64,000 nucleotides of DNA, taken from contig NZ_VEVQ02000003.1 of NCBI RefSeq assembly GCF_006491595.2, positions 248,001 to 312,000 on the forward strand, in the 5' to 3' direction. The first letter of the stretch is position 1, and each line of letters opens with the position of its first letter. Positions 23,838 to 33,573 of the stretch are shown here, one piece after another. Under the pieces are notes generated by a model. It did no database searches and was not told the origin of the DNA. It worked only from the letters and a program-made list of their open reading frames with translations. The position numbers and the translations under genes are program-made. The DNA is from Flavobacterium jejuense. Its GTDB lineage: Bacteria > Bacteroidota > Bacteroidia > Flavobacteriales > Flavobacteriaceae.

Positions 23838-24205
23838 TTTTTCAATTTTTTTAACATCCCGTATTATAAAAGTTCCTTGCCCATCATCTTTCCCTCTATC
23901 ACTTTTTACAATAACATGTTCCTAAACTTCTTCAGCAATTGAATTAATTTTAAAATAACAATTGTGTCTTTTAATACAATATTTTTAAAACGAATCCCAA
24001 CAAGGTAATAAAAACTTAAAAGTTTAGTTACTTCAAAATCTCTAATCCTAATTTTGCTCTATACACCTTGTTTACAACACCTTAAAAACATCCTCTTTAA
24101 AATCTTTGTAGTTTCGGTCTTCTTTAATAGATATTAAACGTAATCTAACTGAACTACTAAGAATAATTGATTTCACAATGGTAATTAAAGTCTGCAAATT
24201 CATAA
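23838..24205 (-). pseudogene. Decayed paralogue of the small secreted protein at 26330-26782
   Basis: Several blocks match the intact gene almost base for base, for example TTGCCCATC near 23877 (26377), AAAACGAATCCCAACAAGGT near 23988 (26496), AAAGTTTAGTT near 24018 and AAAATCTTTGTAGTTTC near 24099 (26618). Between them the frame is broken by many indels and stops. Same orientation and order, so it is a decayed direct duplicate lying on the other side of the glycosidase gene. Confidence 0.82.
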
Positions 24206-24501
24206 TTTTTGCTCAAACTAATAATACTATAACTTATCCTAATAGTCAAAATAATGATTAAGCTAACCATAACTCAGATCTTATATAATAGTACTATTAT
24301 ACAAAACTCTTAAGGAGTTGGATAAAAAAAATTAAAAGTAGTTTTAATTTTAAAACGTATCTAAGTTGCATTATTAGGTGTGTGTTTTTTAAGAATTGAA
24401 ATATTTCATAGTTTTTAAAATGAAATGCGTGTGTTTTAACATAATAATCTATATATTTTTCACTAGCTTTACCCGTATAATACTTCTAAAACAAATCACT
24501 T
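24206..24501. other. Upstream region of the glycosidase gene
   Basis: Nearly 300 bp without a gene. No TAnnTTTG box with a correctly spaced -33 element was identified with confidence. Confidence 0.4.
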
Positions 24502-25986
24502 ATGCATATTAAAAAAATTTTTAGCTTGCTTTTTATTATTTTAATATCTAATAATTTATCAGCACAAAGCCCTAAAAGAGGTATTGCATACGGGCATCAT
24601 TCTGTGGCAGATCTTGTAGCGTTAAGTCCTGGTATAACATGGTGGTATAATTGGTCTATTCAGCCTGATAATGATGTACAAAGTAATTATGCAAGCATAG
24701 GTGTTGAGTTTGTCCCTATGGCATGGAACAATAGTTATGATTTAAATACCTTTATAAGTAATATTCGCCCTGGTGCAAAATATTTATTAGCTTTTAACGA
24801 ACCTAATTTTAATGATGGTGCAAGAATGACTCCTCAAGAAGCAGTTAATTTTTGGTCTAGAATAGAAACAGTTGCAGCTACAAAAAATTTAGAAATTGTT
24901 AGTGCTAGTCCTGCTTTTAATGGCCCAAATAATTATGGTGGATATAGTAGCCCTATTGCATGGCATGATGATTTTTTTGCGTTATGTCCTAATTGTAAAG
25001 TGGATTATATTGCAGGCCATGCATATACCTCTCAAAACAATCCGTATAGTGTGATAGGAGAAATAGGATTGTTAAAAAAATATGGAAAACCAATTTGGGT
25101 TACTGAGTTTGCTAACAGAGTTATTCAAAGTAGTGCTGATAAAATTGCATTTATGATGACTATAACAAATGCTTTTGAGGCTGATCCTGACATTTATAGA
25201 TATTCATGGTTTACTGGCAGGGTTCCAGACACATGGACAGATATGTTAGAAGGACAATTATTAAGTCCTACTAATGGTGTACTTAGTGCAATAGGAAATG
25301 AATATATAAATGTGTCTTATACTCTTAAAAAAATAGACATTCCTGGAAGAATAATTGGAAACAACCATTATCGCCGTAAAGGAACTGATTTAGAAAACAC
25401 CAACGATGGAGGAACCATTCAAAATGTAACTGATATTAATGTAAACGATTGGGGAGAATATATGTTGAATGTTCCTACAGCAGGTAATTACAATATGACT
25501 TTTAGAGTAGCTACTGATGCAGTTCTTGGTAAATTTGATATTATGATAAATGATACATTAGTAAGAACCGAAGAAACCTTTCTAAATACCGGAGGGCAAC
25601 AAAATTTTACTAATAAAATAGTAAACAATGTATTCTTACCTCAAGGAGAGGTGTTTTTGAAAATTATTTACAAATCAAATGATATGAATTTTAATTATAT
25701 AGATGTAGCCCCTAGTAATTTAAATGAGGCTGATTTTAACTTAAAGAATAACTACCTAATTTACCCTAACCCTTTTACAAATGAAAATGGTTTTACAATT
25801 GATTCAAAATCTAGTAAAAAAATTAAATTAAGTATATCTGATCTTTTAGGAAGAGTCAAATTTATAACAAATGATTATTATACAAATCAAGATATAAAAA
25901 TTGGAAACAATTTATCAAGTGGGGTTTATTTTTTAACCATTGAAAGTGAAAACAAAAAAAGTAGTTTTAAGATTATAAAAAAATAA
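24502..25986 (+). CDS. Secreted GH128-like glycosidase with CBM6-like domain and T9SS sorting tail
   Basis: A 494-residue secreted enzyme. Signal peptide 1-21 (ending SAQ); glycosyl hydrolase Asl1-like/GH128 barrel at about 24-265 with acid/base Glu100 in LLAFNEPNF and nucleophile Glu202 in WVTEFANR; a CBM6-like domain at about 283-405 (GRIIGNNHYRRKGTDLENTN ... YMLNVPTAGNYNMTFRV); a type A T9SS sorting domain from about 423 (YPNPFTNENG ... GVYFLTIESENKKSSFKIIK). GH128 enzymes cut beta-1,3-glucans such as laminarin or fungal wall glucan. Both catalytic glutamates are present. It stands alone, outside any SusCD locus. Confidence 0.88.
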   Translation: MHIKKIFSLLFIILISNNLSAQSPKRGIAYGHHSVADLVALSPGITWWYNWSIQPDNDVQSNYASIGVEFVPMAWNNSYDLNTFISNIRPGAKYLLAFNEPNFNDGARMTPQEAVNFWSRIETVAATKNLEIVSASPAFNGPNNYGGYSSPIAWHDDFFALCPNCKVDYIAGHAYTSQNNPYSVIGEIGLLKKYGKPIWVTEFANRVIQSSADKIAFMMTITNAFEADPDIYRYSWFTGRVPDTWTDMLEGQLLSPTNGVLSAIGNEYINVSYTLKKIDIPGRIIGNNHYRRKGTDLENTNDGGTIQNVTDINVNDWGEYMLNVPTAGNYNMTFRVATDAVLGKFDIMINDTLVRTEETFLNTGGQQNFTNKIVNNVFLPQGEVFLKIIYKSNDMNFNYIDVAPSNLNEADFNLKNNYLIYPNPFTNENGFTIDSKSSKKIKLSISDLLGRVKFITNDYYTNQDIKIGNNLSSGVYFLTIESENKKSSFKIIKK

Positions 25987-26066
25987 ACCTCATTATTTAA
26001 TTAGACCTCTTTGTAGTGTTTCAGAATATAAAACAATGTTTTTAAAAGGTCATAAAATTTAATTAT

Positions 26067-26092
26067 TATATGAGGTATTAATACCTCATATA
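26067..26092 (+). terminator. Palindromic hairpin after the glycosidase gene
   Basis: A perfect 26-bp palindrome centred on TATTAATA (arms containing TATGAGG and CCTCATA), 81 bp after the stop. No U-run follows, so termination may be weak. Confidence 0.5.
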
Positions 26093-26269
26093 CATAGACG
26101 GACTCTTCAAAAAAAGCTGAAGACTATTTTACAATTGTTTTTCCAAAACATACATTTTTTTAGCACTACCTACAAATTAAGTAGTGAAAATACTATTTTT
26201 TCATAAAATAAATGGATTCCTAAGGTATTTCCCATTTAGAAAACAAATAATAACAATTGTAAATAAAAG
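26093..26269. other. Gap between the glycosidase hairpin and the DUF4177-like gene
   Basis: No gene. It holds a small hairpin CACTAC-N11-GTAGTG near 26165-26187. Nothing else is notable. Confidence 0.35.
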
Positions 26270-26292
26270 GAGCCCAATACAATATTGAGCTC
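26262..26292 (-). terminator. Intrinsic terminator of the small secreted protein gene
   Basis: GAGCCCAATA (26270-26279) and TATTGAGCTC (26283-26292) form a stem with one mismatch. On the minus strand it is followed by CTTTTATTT. Confidence 0.7.
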
Positions 26293-26329
26293 ATATAAAT
26301 TCTTTTATAAAAACTGATGCTTTTCTAAA

Positions 26330-26782
26330 TTATTTTTTCGATCTTTTAAAAACATATCGTGTAATAAAAATCCCTTGCCCATCGTCTTTTCCTCCATCAC
26401 TTTCAACACCACTCGTAACAAAAGCGAGTTCCCAACCTTCTTCTGCCATCGTATTAATTTTTGATGTAACAACCGCATCATTTGCTGCAATATTTTGAAA
26501 ACGAATCCCAACAAGGTTATAAAAATTTAAAAGTTTAGTTTCTTCAAAATCTTTAACTCTAATCTCGCTTCTATCTGCCTTATTTCTAGTATTATCACCC
26601 TCTGTTTGTTCAGATGTAAAATCTTTGTAGTTTCTGTCTACATTAGCAGATATTATACGTGACCTCCCTGATCCACTAGGGATAATGGATTCTACACTAG
26701 TAATTATTTTATACTCTACTTGTGCATTTGTTTCTATAAATACAAATAGACTAATTGCCAAAATAAATAATGATTTTTTCAT
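26330..26782 (-). CDS. Small secreted protein, DUF4177-like
   Basis: A 150-residue protein with a signal peptide (residues 1-20, ending TNAQ). The opening VEYKIITSVES and the closing INTMAEEGWELAFVTSG ... ITRYVFKR have the pattern of DUF4177 proteins (EYKVV ... EGWELV ... YIFKR). Role unknown; expected in the periplasm or outside the cell. A decayed paralogue lies at 23838-24205 on the same strand, with the glycosidase gene between them. Confidence 0.7.
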   Translation of the reverse strand: MKKSLFILAISLFVFIETNAQVEYKIITSVESIIPSGSGRSRIISANVDRNYKDFTSEQTEGDNTRNKADRSEIRVKDFEETKLLNFYNLVGIRFQNIAANDAVVTSKINTMAEEGWELAFVTSGVESDGGKDDGQGIFITRYVFKRSKK

Positions 26783-26903
26783 GTTATTGATTTTTGATTA
26801 AAATATAATAAGGTTCAAAAGAAATATCTCCTTTTGGATTAATTTGTTGTAAAGATTTATGTGTTTATTAAGTAAAATATTATTTTAGAACAATTTAAAT
26901 TAA

Positions 26904-27728
26904 TTACAAATCACGTTTTTTCAATAGAAAATAGGATAAAAACAGAAATATAGTAGTCCAAACTAAAACAATAAAGATTTCATGAAAATAAACAGTATAA
27001 TCCAATAATTTTTCTTGATTATTAGGAAATTTCACCAATAATACTCTCTGAAAAGGTTGGTCTATTAACTTATACATACTATGTAAAGGAAATAAATTAT
27101 AAATCTTCTCTGCTATAGTTTCATTCGTAATCCTATTTAAAAGTCCATAAAACAACCATTCGACAAAATACAAAATAAACAAAAATGCTAGTGAGAATGC
27201 TGAACGGCGAATTAATAATGCAAAAAACAAACAAAGACTAAAAAAGCCTATTTGTTTTATTAAGTAGGCAAATAAAAATTCACTTTCATTGAAAATAATT
27301 TTAAAATTAGTAAGTTCTGTGTTATAAAACCCTATAAAAAGTATAGTTATACCAATTAATATTGTTGAGATAATTGAGAAAATTACGATCGTATAAAACT
27401 TTGATAATAAAAACTCTTTTTTACTTAATCCATCAATTAAATTTTGCTTTATAGTTTTATTACTGTATTCATTTCCTATCATACTAACTATTACTATTGC
27501 GAAGAATATTTTAAACAGAGAAACAGTAAAAGTAGCAACATGCCAAATCATTGGAAAATTAAACATTCCTATTTCTCCCATTTTTATATTTAAAAAACTA
27601 AATAAATTAATCGAAATAGAGGACAGTAATATAACTGTAAGAGGTAGTATAAAAGAAACCAATATTAATATTTTACTTGCTCTATTTAGCCAAAGTTTTT
27701 GAGTTTCAATTTGTATTAAGCGTATCAT
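26904..27728 (-). CDS. ABC-2-type transporter permease
   Basis: A 274-residue membrane protein with six hydrophobic segments (about residues 18-40, 62-83, 105-130, 145-165, 172-195, 245-268). The order, the length and the segment YSNKTIKQNLIDGLSKKEFL, which faces the cytosol, match ABC-2 permeases of the NatB/YhaP type. Starts 6 bp after the ATP-binding protein's stop, so they form one transporter. Substrate unknown; peptide, lipid or antibiotic export is typical. Confidence 0.9.
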   Translation of the reverse strand: MIRLIQIETQKLWLNRASKILILVSFILPLTVILLSSISINLFSFLNIKMGEIGMFNFPMIWHVATFTVSLFKIFFAIVIVSMIGNEYSNKTIKQNLIDGLSKKEFLLSKFYTIVIFSIISTILIGITILFIGFYNTELTNFKIIFNESEFLFAYLIKQIGFFSLCLFFALLIRRSAFSLAFLFILYFVEWLFYGLLNRITNETIAEKIYNLFPLHSMYKLIDQPFQRVLLVKFPNNQEKLLDYTVYFHEIFIVLVWTTIFLFLSYFLLKKRDL

Positions 27729-27734
27729 AAGTGT

Positions 27735-28634
27735 TTAATTATTATTATTTGTAATTTGTAAAAACTTTTCTTCAAGACTTTCTTTTCTTTTTACAAGATG
27801 AGAAAGTATTATGTTTTGATTTACGAGTTCTTTATTAAAATCACTAGCATCTATTGCTTCTAACAAAAATGCTGTTATTAAATCTCCTTCTATTTTCACG
27901 TTTTTAATTGCGGGATTCGATTTTAAATAACTAAGAAGCTCTTCTTTTTGATTTGATTTTACCTCAAAAAAACTATTGCTATTGATCATTTCATCAACAG
28001 AACCAGAATAAAGTTTCTCCCCTTTTCTTAATACTATCACGTGAGAACAAACTTTTTCAACCTCGTCAAGTAAATGTGATGCTAATAAAATGGTGATTCC
28101 ATCTGTAGCTATTTTTTTAATTAATTTTCTAATTTCATGAATTCCTTGAGGATCAAGTCCATTAGTTGGTTCATCTAAAATTAATAATTCTGGGTCATTA
28201 AGTAACGCAGATGCGATGGCTAAACGTTGTTTCATTCCTAATGAATATGTCCTAAATTTATCATTTTTCCGATCTAAAAGTCCTACAATATCTAATTTTT
28301 CGTCTATTTTTTTAAACGAAATATTTTTAATCCTGCATACAAGTTTAAGGTTTTGTTCTGCAGTCATATATTGATAAAAATTAGGGCTCTCTATTAAAGC
28401 TCCTACTTTTTTAAGTGCATCACTTCCAGTAATACTCCCTTCAAACCATTCAAAGTTTCCAGAGGTTTTATTAATTACATTGAGAACAATCCCTAGTGTA
28501 GTTGATTTCCCACTGCCATTAGGTCCTAAAATTCCATATACGTTACCTTTATTAATTGTTATAGTTAAATCTTTTACAGCCGTTAACTGACCAAATTTTT
28601 TGGTAAGATTTGAAAGTGTTAAAATTGTTTTCAT
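27735..28634 (-). CDS. ABC transporter ATP-binding protein
   Basis: A 299-residue ATPase: Walker A GPNGSGKST (about 38-46), the Q-loop region GALIESPNFYQYMTAEQNL, signature YSLGMKQRLAIA, Walker B LLILDEPTNGLDPQG and the switch histidine in LLASHLLDEVEKV. A C-terminal 80-residue extension with a beta-rich part is typical of ABC-2 exporters (CcmA/NatA group). Paired with the permease 6 bp downstream. Confidence 0.94.
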   Translation of the reverse strand: MKTILTLSNLTKKFGQLTAVKDLTITINKGNVYGILGPNGSGKSTTLGIVLNVINKTSGNFEWFEGSITGSDALKKVGALIESPNFYQYMTAEQNLKLVCRIKNISFKKIDEKLDIVGLLDRKNDKFRTYSLGMKQRLAIASALLNDPELLILDEPTNGLDPQGIHEIRKLIKKIATDGITILLASHLLDEVEKVCSHVIVLRKGEKLYSGSVDEMINSNSFFEVKSNQKEELLSYLKSNPAIKNVKIEGDLITAFLLEAIDASDFNKELVNQNIILSHLVKRKESLEEKFLQITNNNN

Positions 28635-28733
28635 ATAAAATATTTTATTAATTATTTTAATTCGTTCAGAATAATAAAATTGTATAAATTAATATTTCTA
28701 CCTATTATCTAAATTCAATTCTGATTCAGAATA

Positions 28734-31700
28734 TTATTTGAAACTTATTATAAGATCTTCTGCATTAACTAGTGCACCAGTTTTTAGTTCAATTTTATTT
28801 ACTACTCCAGCTTCAGGTGCTACCACCGTAGTTTCCATTTTCATAGCTTCTATAACAAATAAGGGATCATTCTTTTTTACTTCTTGTCCATTTTTTACAA
28901 TAATATCAGACAACAATCCCTGTAACGGAGCTCCAATATGTTTGGGATTACCTTTTTCTATTTTAATGTTTTGAGCAGATTCTACTTTAATGGTTTTATC
29001 TTTAATTAACACATTGCGCAACTGTCCGTTAACTTTAAACAAGACACCTACATTACCCATCACATCAGCATCAGCCACAGAAACTAGAGAAATTAGAACA
29101 TTTTTTCCTTTTTCTATTTCTACCATAATTTCTTCGCCTACTTCCATGCCGTAAAAAAAATTTTTGGTTGGTATATTGGTTACATTCCCATATTTTACAT
29201 GATTGTTATAAGCATCACAAAATACCTTAGGATATAAATTATATGACAAAAAATCTGTAATTTCTAAATCTCTACCCATTCCTTTGGAAAAATTCTTATT
29301 AAATACTTTAAATTCTTCTTCAAAATCAATAGGATCTAAATGCTCATTGGGTCTTTCGGTATATGGCTTTTGGTCTTTTAAAATCAGTTTTTGAATTTTT
29401 TCAGGGAAACCACCAACGGGTTGCCCTAAATCACCTTTAAAAAAACCTATAACTGACTGTGGAAACGATAATGAATCTCCTTTTTCTAAAACATCTTCTA
29501 TGATAAGATTATTACTAATAAGGTATTGCGCCATATCACCTACAACCTTCGAACTTGGTGTTACTTTGACAATATCACCAAACAGCTGATTAACTTCCCC
29601 ATACATTTTGGTTACTTCTGGAAATTTATCTTCCAAACCTAAAGCAATGGCTTGTCCTTTTAAATTTGAATATTGTCCACCTGGAATTTCATGATTATAG
29701 ACTTCTCCTGTTCCTGCTTTTAACCCAGATTCAAAAGGATAATAATAGTTTCTAACCAATTCCCAATAATCTGAATATTCAGCTAATTTTTTACTATCTA
29801 TATGATTTTCTCGTTCATGAAAACGGAATATCTCAAGTATTGAATTAAAATTTGGTTGAGATGTTAAACCAGACAAACCACCCAAAGCCACATCAATAAC
29901 ATCAACCCCTGCTTCAGCAGCTTTTAAATACATCGCAGCTTGAACAGACGATGTATCATGAGTGTGTAAATGAATAGGAATGTTGATTTCAGATTTTAAA
30001 GCTGATATTAATTCGTAAGCTGCATTAGGTTTTAATAATCCAGCCATATCTTTAATACCTAAAATATGAGCTCCCGCATTTTCAATATCTTTTGCTAGCT
30101 TTATGTAATATTTTATATTGTATTTTGTTTTACTTGGATTCAATATATCACCTGTATAGCAAATAGAACCTTCGGCTAAACCATTAGTTTTAGTACGCAC
30201 ATGCTCAATACAGGGCGCAATGGATTTCATCCAATTTAAAGAATCGAATATTCTAAAAATATCTACTCCGTTTTCCCAAGACTGCTCAACAAATTTTTGT
30301 ACTAAATTATCGGGATATGCTGTATAACCAACACCATTAGAACCTCTAATAAGCATTTGTAACAGTACATTTGGCATAGCTTTACGTAGTAAACGAAGTC
30401 TTTCCCATGGGTTTTCGTGTAAAAACCGAAGGCAAACATCAAAAGTTGCTCCACCCCAAACTTCCATACTAAAAATTTCTGGATGATTCTTCGCATAGCC
30501 TTCTGCCACTTGCAACATATCTAAAGTTCGCATACGTGTTGCAATTAAACTTTGATGTGCATCGCGCATTGTAGTATCTGTATAGTGCAGCTTTTTTTCG
30601 TTTTTAAGCCAGTTTGCAAATTTTTCTGGTCCAAGTTCTGTTAATAAATCCTTTGTTCCTTTAGGATATGCTTGAGATTTATCAAATGTTGGAACTTTTG
30701 GCTTTATAAACTTTTTATTTGTTTCTATTTTCTTGACATCTGGATTTCCATTAACAATAACTTCACCTAAAAATTCTACCAATTTACTGGCTCTGTTTTT
30801 AGATTCGGGAAATTGGAACAAGGACGGTTCGTTTTTAATATAATTTACGGTGGTTTTTCCATCTCTAAAAATAGGATCCTTTAAGATATTATCTAAAAAA
30901 TAAATATTCGTTTTTACCCCTCTAATACGAAATTCAGACAAGGCTCTTCTCATTTTTCTGCAAGCCCCATCAAGTGTTCTGCCACTTGCAGATACCTTAA
31001 CCAGCATAGAATCAAAAAAAGGTGATATTTTAACCCCTTGATAAATACTTCCTGCGTCTAAACGTATTCCAAAACCTGATGCGCTTCTATATGTTGATAT
31101 TGTACCATAATCTGGTTTAAAGTCGTTTGTTGGATCTTCAGTGGTAATACGACATTGCAATGCATACCCTGTAAGTTTTACAGCTTCTTGATTTTCTATT
31201 TTTATTTGTTGGTCAGAAAGTTTGTATCCACCAGCAACAAATAATTGTGTTTTCACTAAATCAATATTAGTAACCACCTCTGTAACAGTATGTTCAACTT
31301 GTATTCTTGGGTTAACTTCAATGAAATAAATACTGCCGTCATCATCTAACAAAAACTCAACAGTACCTATATTATTATAGTCAACTGCCTTACATATTGT
31401 TATAGCGTACTCATAGAGCTTATTCTTGGTTTCTTGTTCTAATCCGTAGGAAGGTGCATACTCAATAACTTTCTGGTAACGTCTTTGAACAGAGCAGTCT
31501 CGCTCAAATAAATGCACCATATTTCCATGTGAGTCCGCTACAATTTGAACCTCAATATGCTTTGGATTTTCAACATATTTTTCTAAAAAAACAGTATCAT
31601 CTCCAAAGGCATTTAAAGATTCCCTTTTCGATTCGTTGAAATCTTTTTCCAATTCATCTTTAGATCGGATTACACGCATACCACGTCCTCCTCCTCCTGA

Positions 31701-32186
31701 TGCAGCTTTAAGCATAACAGGATATCCTATTTCTTCAGCTTCAGATAATGCAATATTTATATTTGTGAGATCTTTTTTACTGCTGTTAATAATTGGTACA
31801 TTATTTTCTTCGGCTACTTTTTTTGCCGTTATTTTATCTCCAAGAGCTTTTAATACAGATACTTTTGGTCCAATAAAAACGATGCCATTATCTAAACATC
31901 TTTGTGCAAATTCTGAATTCTCTGATAAAAAACCATAACCTGGATGAATCGCATCTACACTATTCTCTTTTGCAACTTTTATAATTGCATCTATATTTAA
32001 ATATGGTTTTAAAGGTTCGTTATCTTCACCTATTTGATAAGATTCATCGGCTTTATATCGGTGTAATGAATAACGGTCTTCAAAGGTGTAAACTCCTACT
32101 GTTTTAACACCAATCTCTACGCAAGCTCTAAAAATTCTAATGGCAATTTCACCACGATTTGCGACTAAGACTTTTTTGATTTTCAT
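28734..32186 (-). CDS. pyc: Pyruvate carboxylase
   Basis: A 1150-residue single-chain enzyme that makes oxaloacetate from pyruvate, bicarbonate and ATP. Domains in order: biotin carboxylase (1-450; KVLVANRGEIAIRIFRACVE, ATP loop KAASGGGGRGMRV, FIEVNPRIQVEHTVTE), carboxyltransferase (about 530-800; DTTMRDAHQSLIATRMRT, HTHDTSS metal ligands), PC tetramerization region, and a C-terminal biotinyl domain with the target lysine Lys1116 in EAMKME. All key motifs are intact. Starts 44 bp downstream of trxB's stop. It feeds C4 units that connect with the propionyl-CoA/succinyl-CoA route represented by the mutase genes at 56-60 kb. Confidence 0.97.
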   Translation of the reverse strand: MKIKKVLVANRGEIAIRIFRACVEIGVKTVGVYTFEDRYSLHRYKADESYQIGEDNEPLKPYLNIDAIIKVAKENSVDAIHPGYGFLSENSEFAQRCLDNGIVFIGPKVSVLKALGDKITAKKVAEENNVPIINSSKKDLTNINIALSEAEEIGYPVMLKAASGGGGRGMRVIRSKDELEKDFNESKRESLNAFGDDTVFLEKYVENPKHIEVQIVADSHGNMVHLFERDCSVQRRYQKVIEYAPSYGLEQETKNKLYEYAITICKAVDYNNIGTVEFLLDDDGSIYFIEVNPRIQVEHTVTEVVTNIDLVKTQLFVAGGYKLSDQQIKIENQEAVKLTGYALQCRITTEDPTNDFKPDYGTISTYRSASGFGIRLDAGSIYQGVKISPFFDSMLVKVSASGRTLDGACRKMRRALSEFRIRGVKTNIYFLDNILKDPIFRDGKTTVNYIKNEPSLFQFPESKNRASKLVEFLGEVIVNGNPDVKKIETNKKFIKPKVPTFDKSQAYPKGTKDLLTELGPEKFANWLKNEKKLHYTDTTMRDAHQSLIATRMRTLDMLQVAEGYAKNHPEIFSMEVWGGATFDVCLRFLHENPWERLRLLRKAMPNVLLQMLIRGSNGVGYTAYPDNLVQKFVEQSWENGVDIFRIFDSLNWMKSIAPCIEHVRTKTNGLAEGSICYTGDILNPSKTKYNIKYYIKLAKDIENAGAHILGIKDMAGLLKPNAAYELISALKSEINIPIHLHTHDTSSVQAAMYLKAAEAGVDVIDVALGGLSGLTSQPNFNSILEIFRFHERENHIDSKKLAEYSDYWELVRNYYYPFESGLKAGTGEVYNHEIPGGQYSNLKGQAIALGLEDKFPEVTKMYGEVNQLFGDIVKVTPSSKVVGDMAQYLISNNLIIEDVLEKGDSLSFPQSVIGFFKGDLGQPVGGFPEKIQKLILKDQKPYTERPNEHLDPIDFEEEFKVFNKNFSKGMGRDLEITDFLSYNLYPKVFCDAYNNHVKYGNVTNIPTKNFFYGMEVGEEIMVEIEKGKNVLISLVSVADADVMGNVGVLFKVNGQLRNVLIKDKTIKVESAQNIKIEKGNPKHIGAPLQGLLSDIIVKNGQEVKKNDPLFVIEAMKMETTVVAPEAGVVNKIELKTGALVNAEDLIISFK

Positions 32187-32230
32187 TTTTGATTGATTAG
32201 TTGTTGTTGTTGTTAGTTAATAATTATTTT

Positions 32231-33178
32231 TTATTCCTTACTCGCCAAATACCGTTCCGCATCTAAAGCTGCCATGCAACCTGTACCTGCAGCGGTAATA
32301 GCCTGTCTATAAACATGGTCTGCAGCATCACCAGACACAAACACACCTTCGATGTTTGTTTTAGAGCTACCAGGAACATTTATAATATATCCTGTTTCAT
32401 CAAGCTTTAAATACTCTTTGAAAATATCGGTATTTGGTTTATGACCAATAGCTACAAAAAAACCTGTTGCAGGAATTTCATGCTTTTCATTGGTTTTATT
32501 ATTGAACACCCGAACACCAGTAACTACTTGCTCGTCGCCTAAAATTTCATTGGTTTCGGTATTGAATAATATCTCAATATTTGAAGTGTTTTTAACTCTA
32601 TCGGCCATTATTTTCGATGCTCTAAACTCATCACGTCTTACCAAAATGGTTACTTTTTTACACAATTTTGATAAGTAATGTGCCTCTTCACATGCAGAAT
32701 CTCCAGCACCAACAATTACTACTTCTTGATTTCTGTAAAAGAATCCATCACATATTGCGCAGGCAGAAACACCTCCTCCTAGTTTTAAATATTTTTGTTC
32801 GGACTCTAAACCTAAATATTTTGCAGATGCTCCTGTAGAAATGATTACTGTGTCACAATGAATTTCTTTTAATTCATTTACCCAAACTTTATGTACATCG
32901 TCAGAAAAATCCACTTTAGTAATCCAACCGTCTCTAACATCGGTATCAAAACGTTCTGCCTGCTTTTGTAACTCTATCATCATTTCTGGCCCAGTAATCC
33001 CTTCTGGATATCCTGGGAAATTTTCAACCTCGTTTGTGGTTGTTAACTGACCTCCAGGTTGAGTACCTTGATACAAAACGGGTTTCATATTTGCTCTAGC
33101 TGCATATATAGCTGCAGTATAACCTGATGGTCCTGAACCAATAATTAAGCATTTAACTTTTTCTATTCTGTTTGACAT
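32231..33178 (-). CDS. trxB: Thioredoxin-disulfide reductase
   Basis: A 315-residue flavoprotein reducing thioredoxin with NADPH: FAD motif IIGSGPSGYTAAIYAARANM (13-32), the redox pair Cys140 and Cys143 in CAICDGFF, the NADPH-binding GAGDSACEEAHYLS with VRRDEFRA, and the C-terminal GVFVSGDAADHVYRQAITAA. Length and motifs are standard. Located between pyc and a class V aminotransferase. Its product could feed electrons to the DsbD at 35104, but a functional link is inference. Confidence 0.97.
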   Translation of the reverse strand: MSNRIEKVKCLIIGSGPSGYTAAIYAARANMKPVLYQGTQPGGQLTTTNEVENFPGYPEGITGPEMMIELQKQAERFDTDVRDGWITKVDFSDDVHKVWVNELKEIHCDTVIISTGASAKYLGLESEQKYLKLGGGVSACAICDGFFYRNQEVVIVGAGDSACEEAHYLSKLCKKVTILVRRDEFRASKIMADRVKNTSNIEILFNTETNEILGDEQVVTGVRVFNNKTNEKHEIPATGFFVAIGHKPNTDIFKEYLKLDETGYIINVPGSSKTNIEGVFVSGDAADHVYRQAITAAGTGCMAALDAERYLASKE

Positions 33179-33312
33179 ATTGCCTAAATTTATAAGGTAA
33201 GTTAATTTGTGTTTATTATATTATTACTAAATAATAATTCCAGTATTTTTTTATTTTTTTTTAATATCGAATTTCGTTTGGATAAATTTTAATTAATACT
33301 TAGGAACTTCTC

Positions 33313-33453
33313 TTAAACTTTAAATGGATGAGTTAAATCAACTGTCAAAGTTGATTTTTTATAAATAAATCCATAAAGCTCTTTTTTTGGGTATTTAGGT
33401 AAAGTCTTTTTAATTCTTTTCCAATCTTTTTTGAATAATTCTAATGGTTCCAT
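33313..33453 (-). CDS. 46-residue small ORF
   Basis: Reads MEPLELFKKDWKRIKKTLPK, then YPKKELYGFIYKKSTLTVDL, to a TAA at 33313. The start resembles the N-terminus of small flavobacterial membrane proteins (LxLLKKDWKK ... YxMxxKKSS), but the hydrophobic part is absent, so it may be a truncated remnant. It lies in the 395-bp gap between trxB and the aminotransferase; the rest of that gap shows nothing. Confidence 0.4.
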   Translation of the reverse strand: MEPLELFKKDWKRIKKTLPKYPKKELYGFIYKKSTLTVDLTHPFKV

Positions 33454-33573
33454 ATTAATTAATTTATAATTGTTACTTAAATTTTATTCCCCTTCAAGTT
33501 TAATAAACTTAGAAATACAAACAACTTAAAATCATACTAATAAAAATTTACTTTTAAATAAATTGATATTTAT

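Noticed and set aside
22980..24501. Possible CRISPR array in the gene-poor region
   Set aside because: No direct repeats with regular spacing; the only structure is the inverted-repeat element and a decayed gene.
26305..26514. 69-residue minus-strand frame
   Set aside because: Out-of-frame shadow within the DUF4177-like gene.
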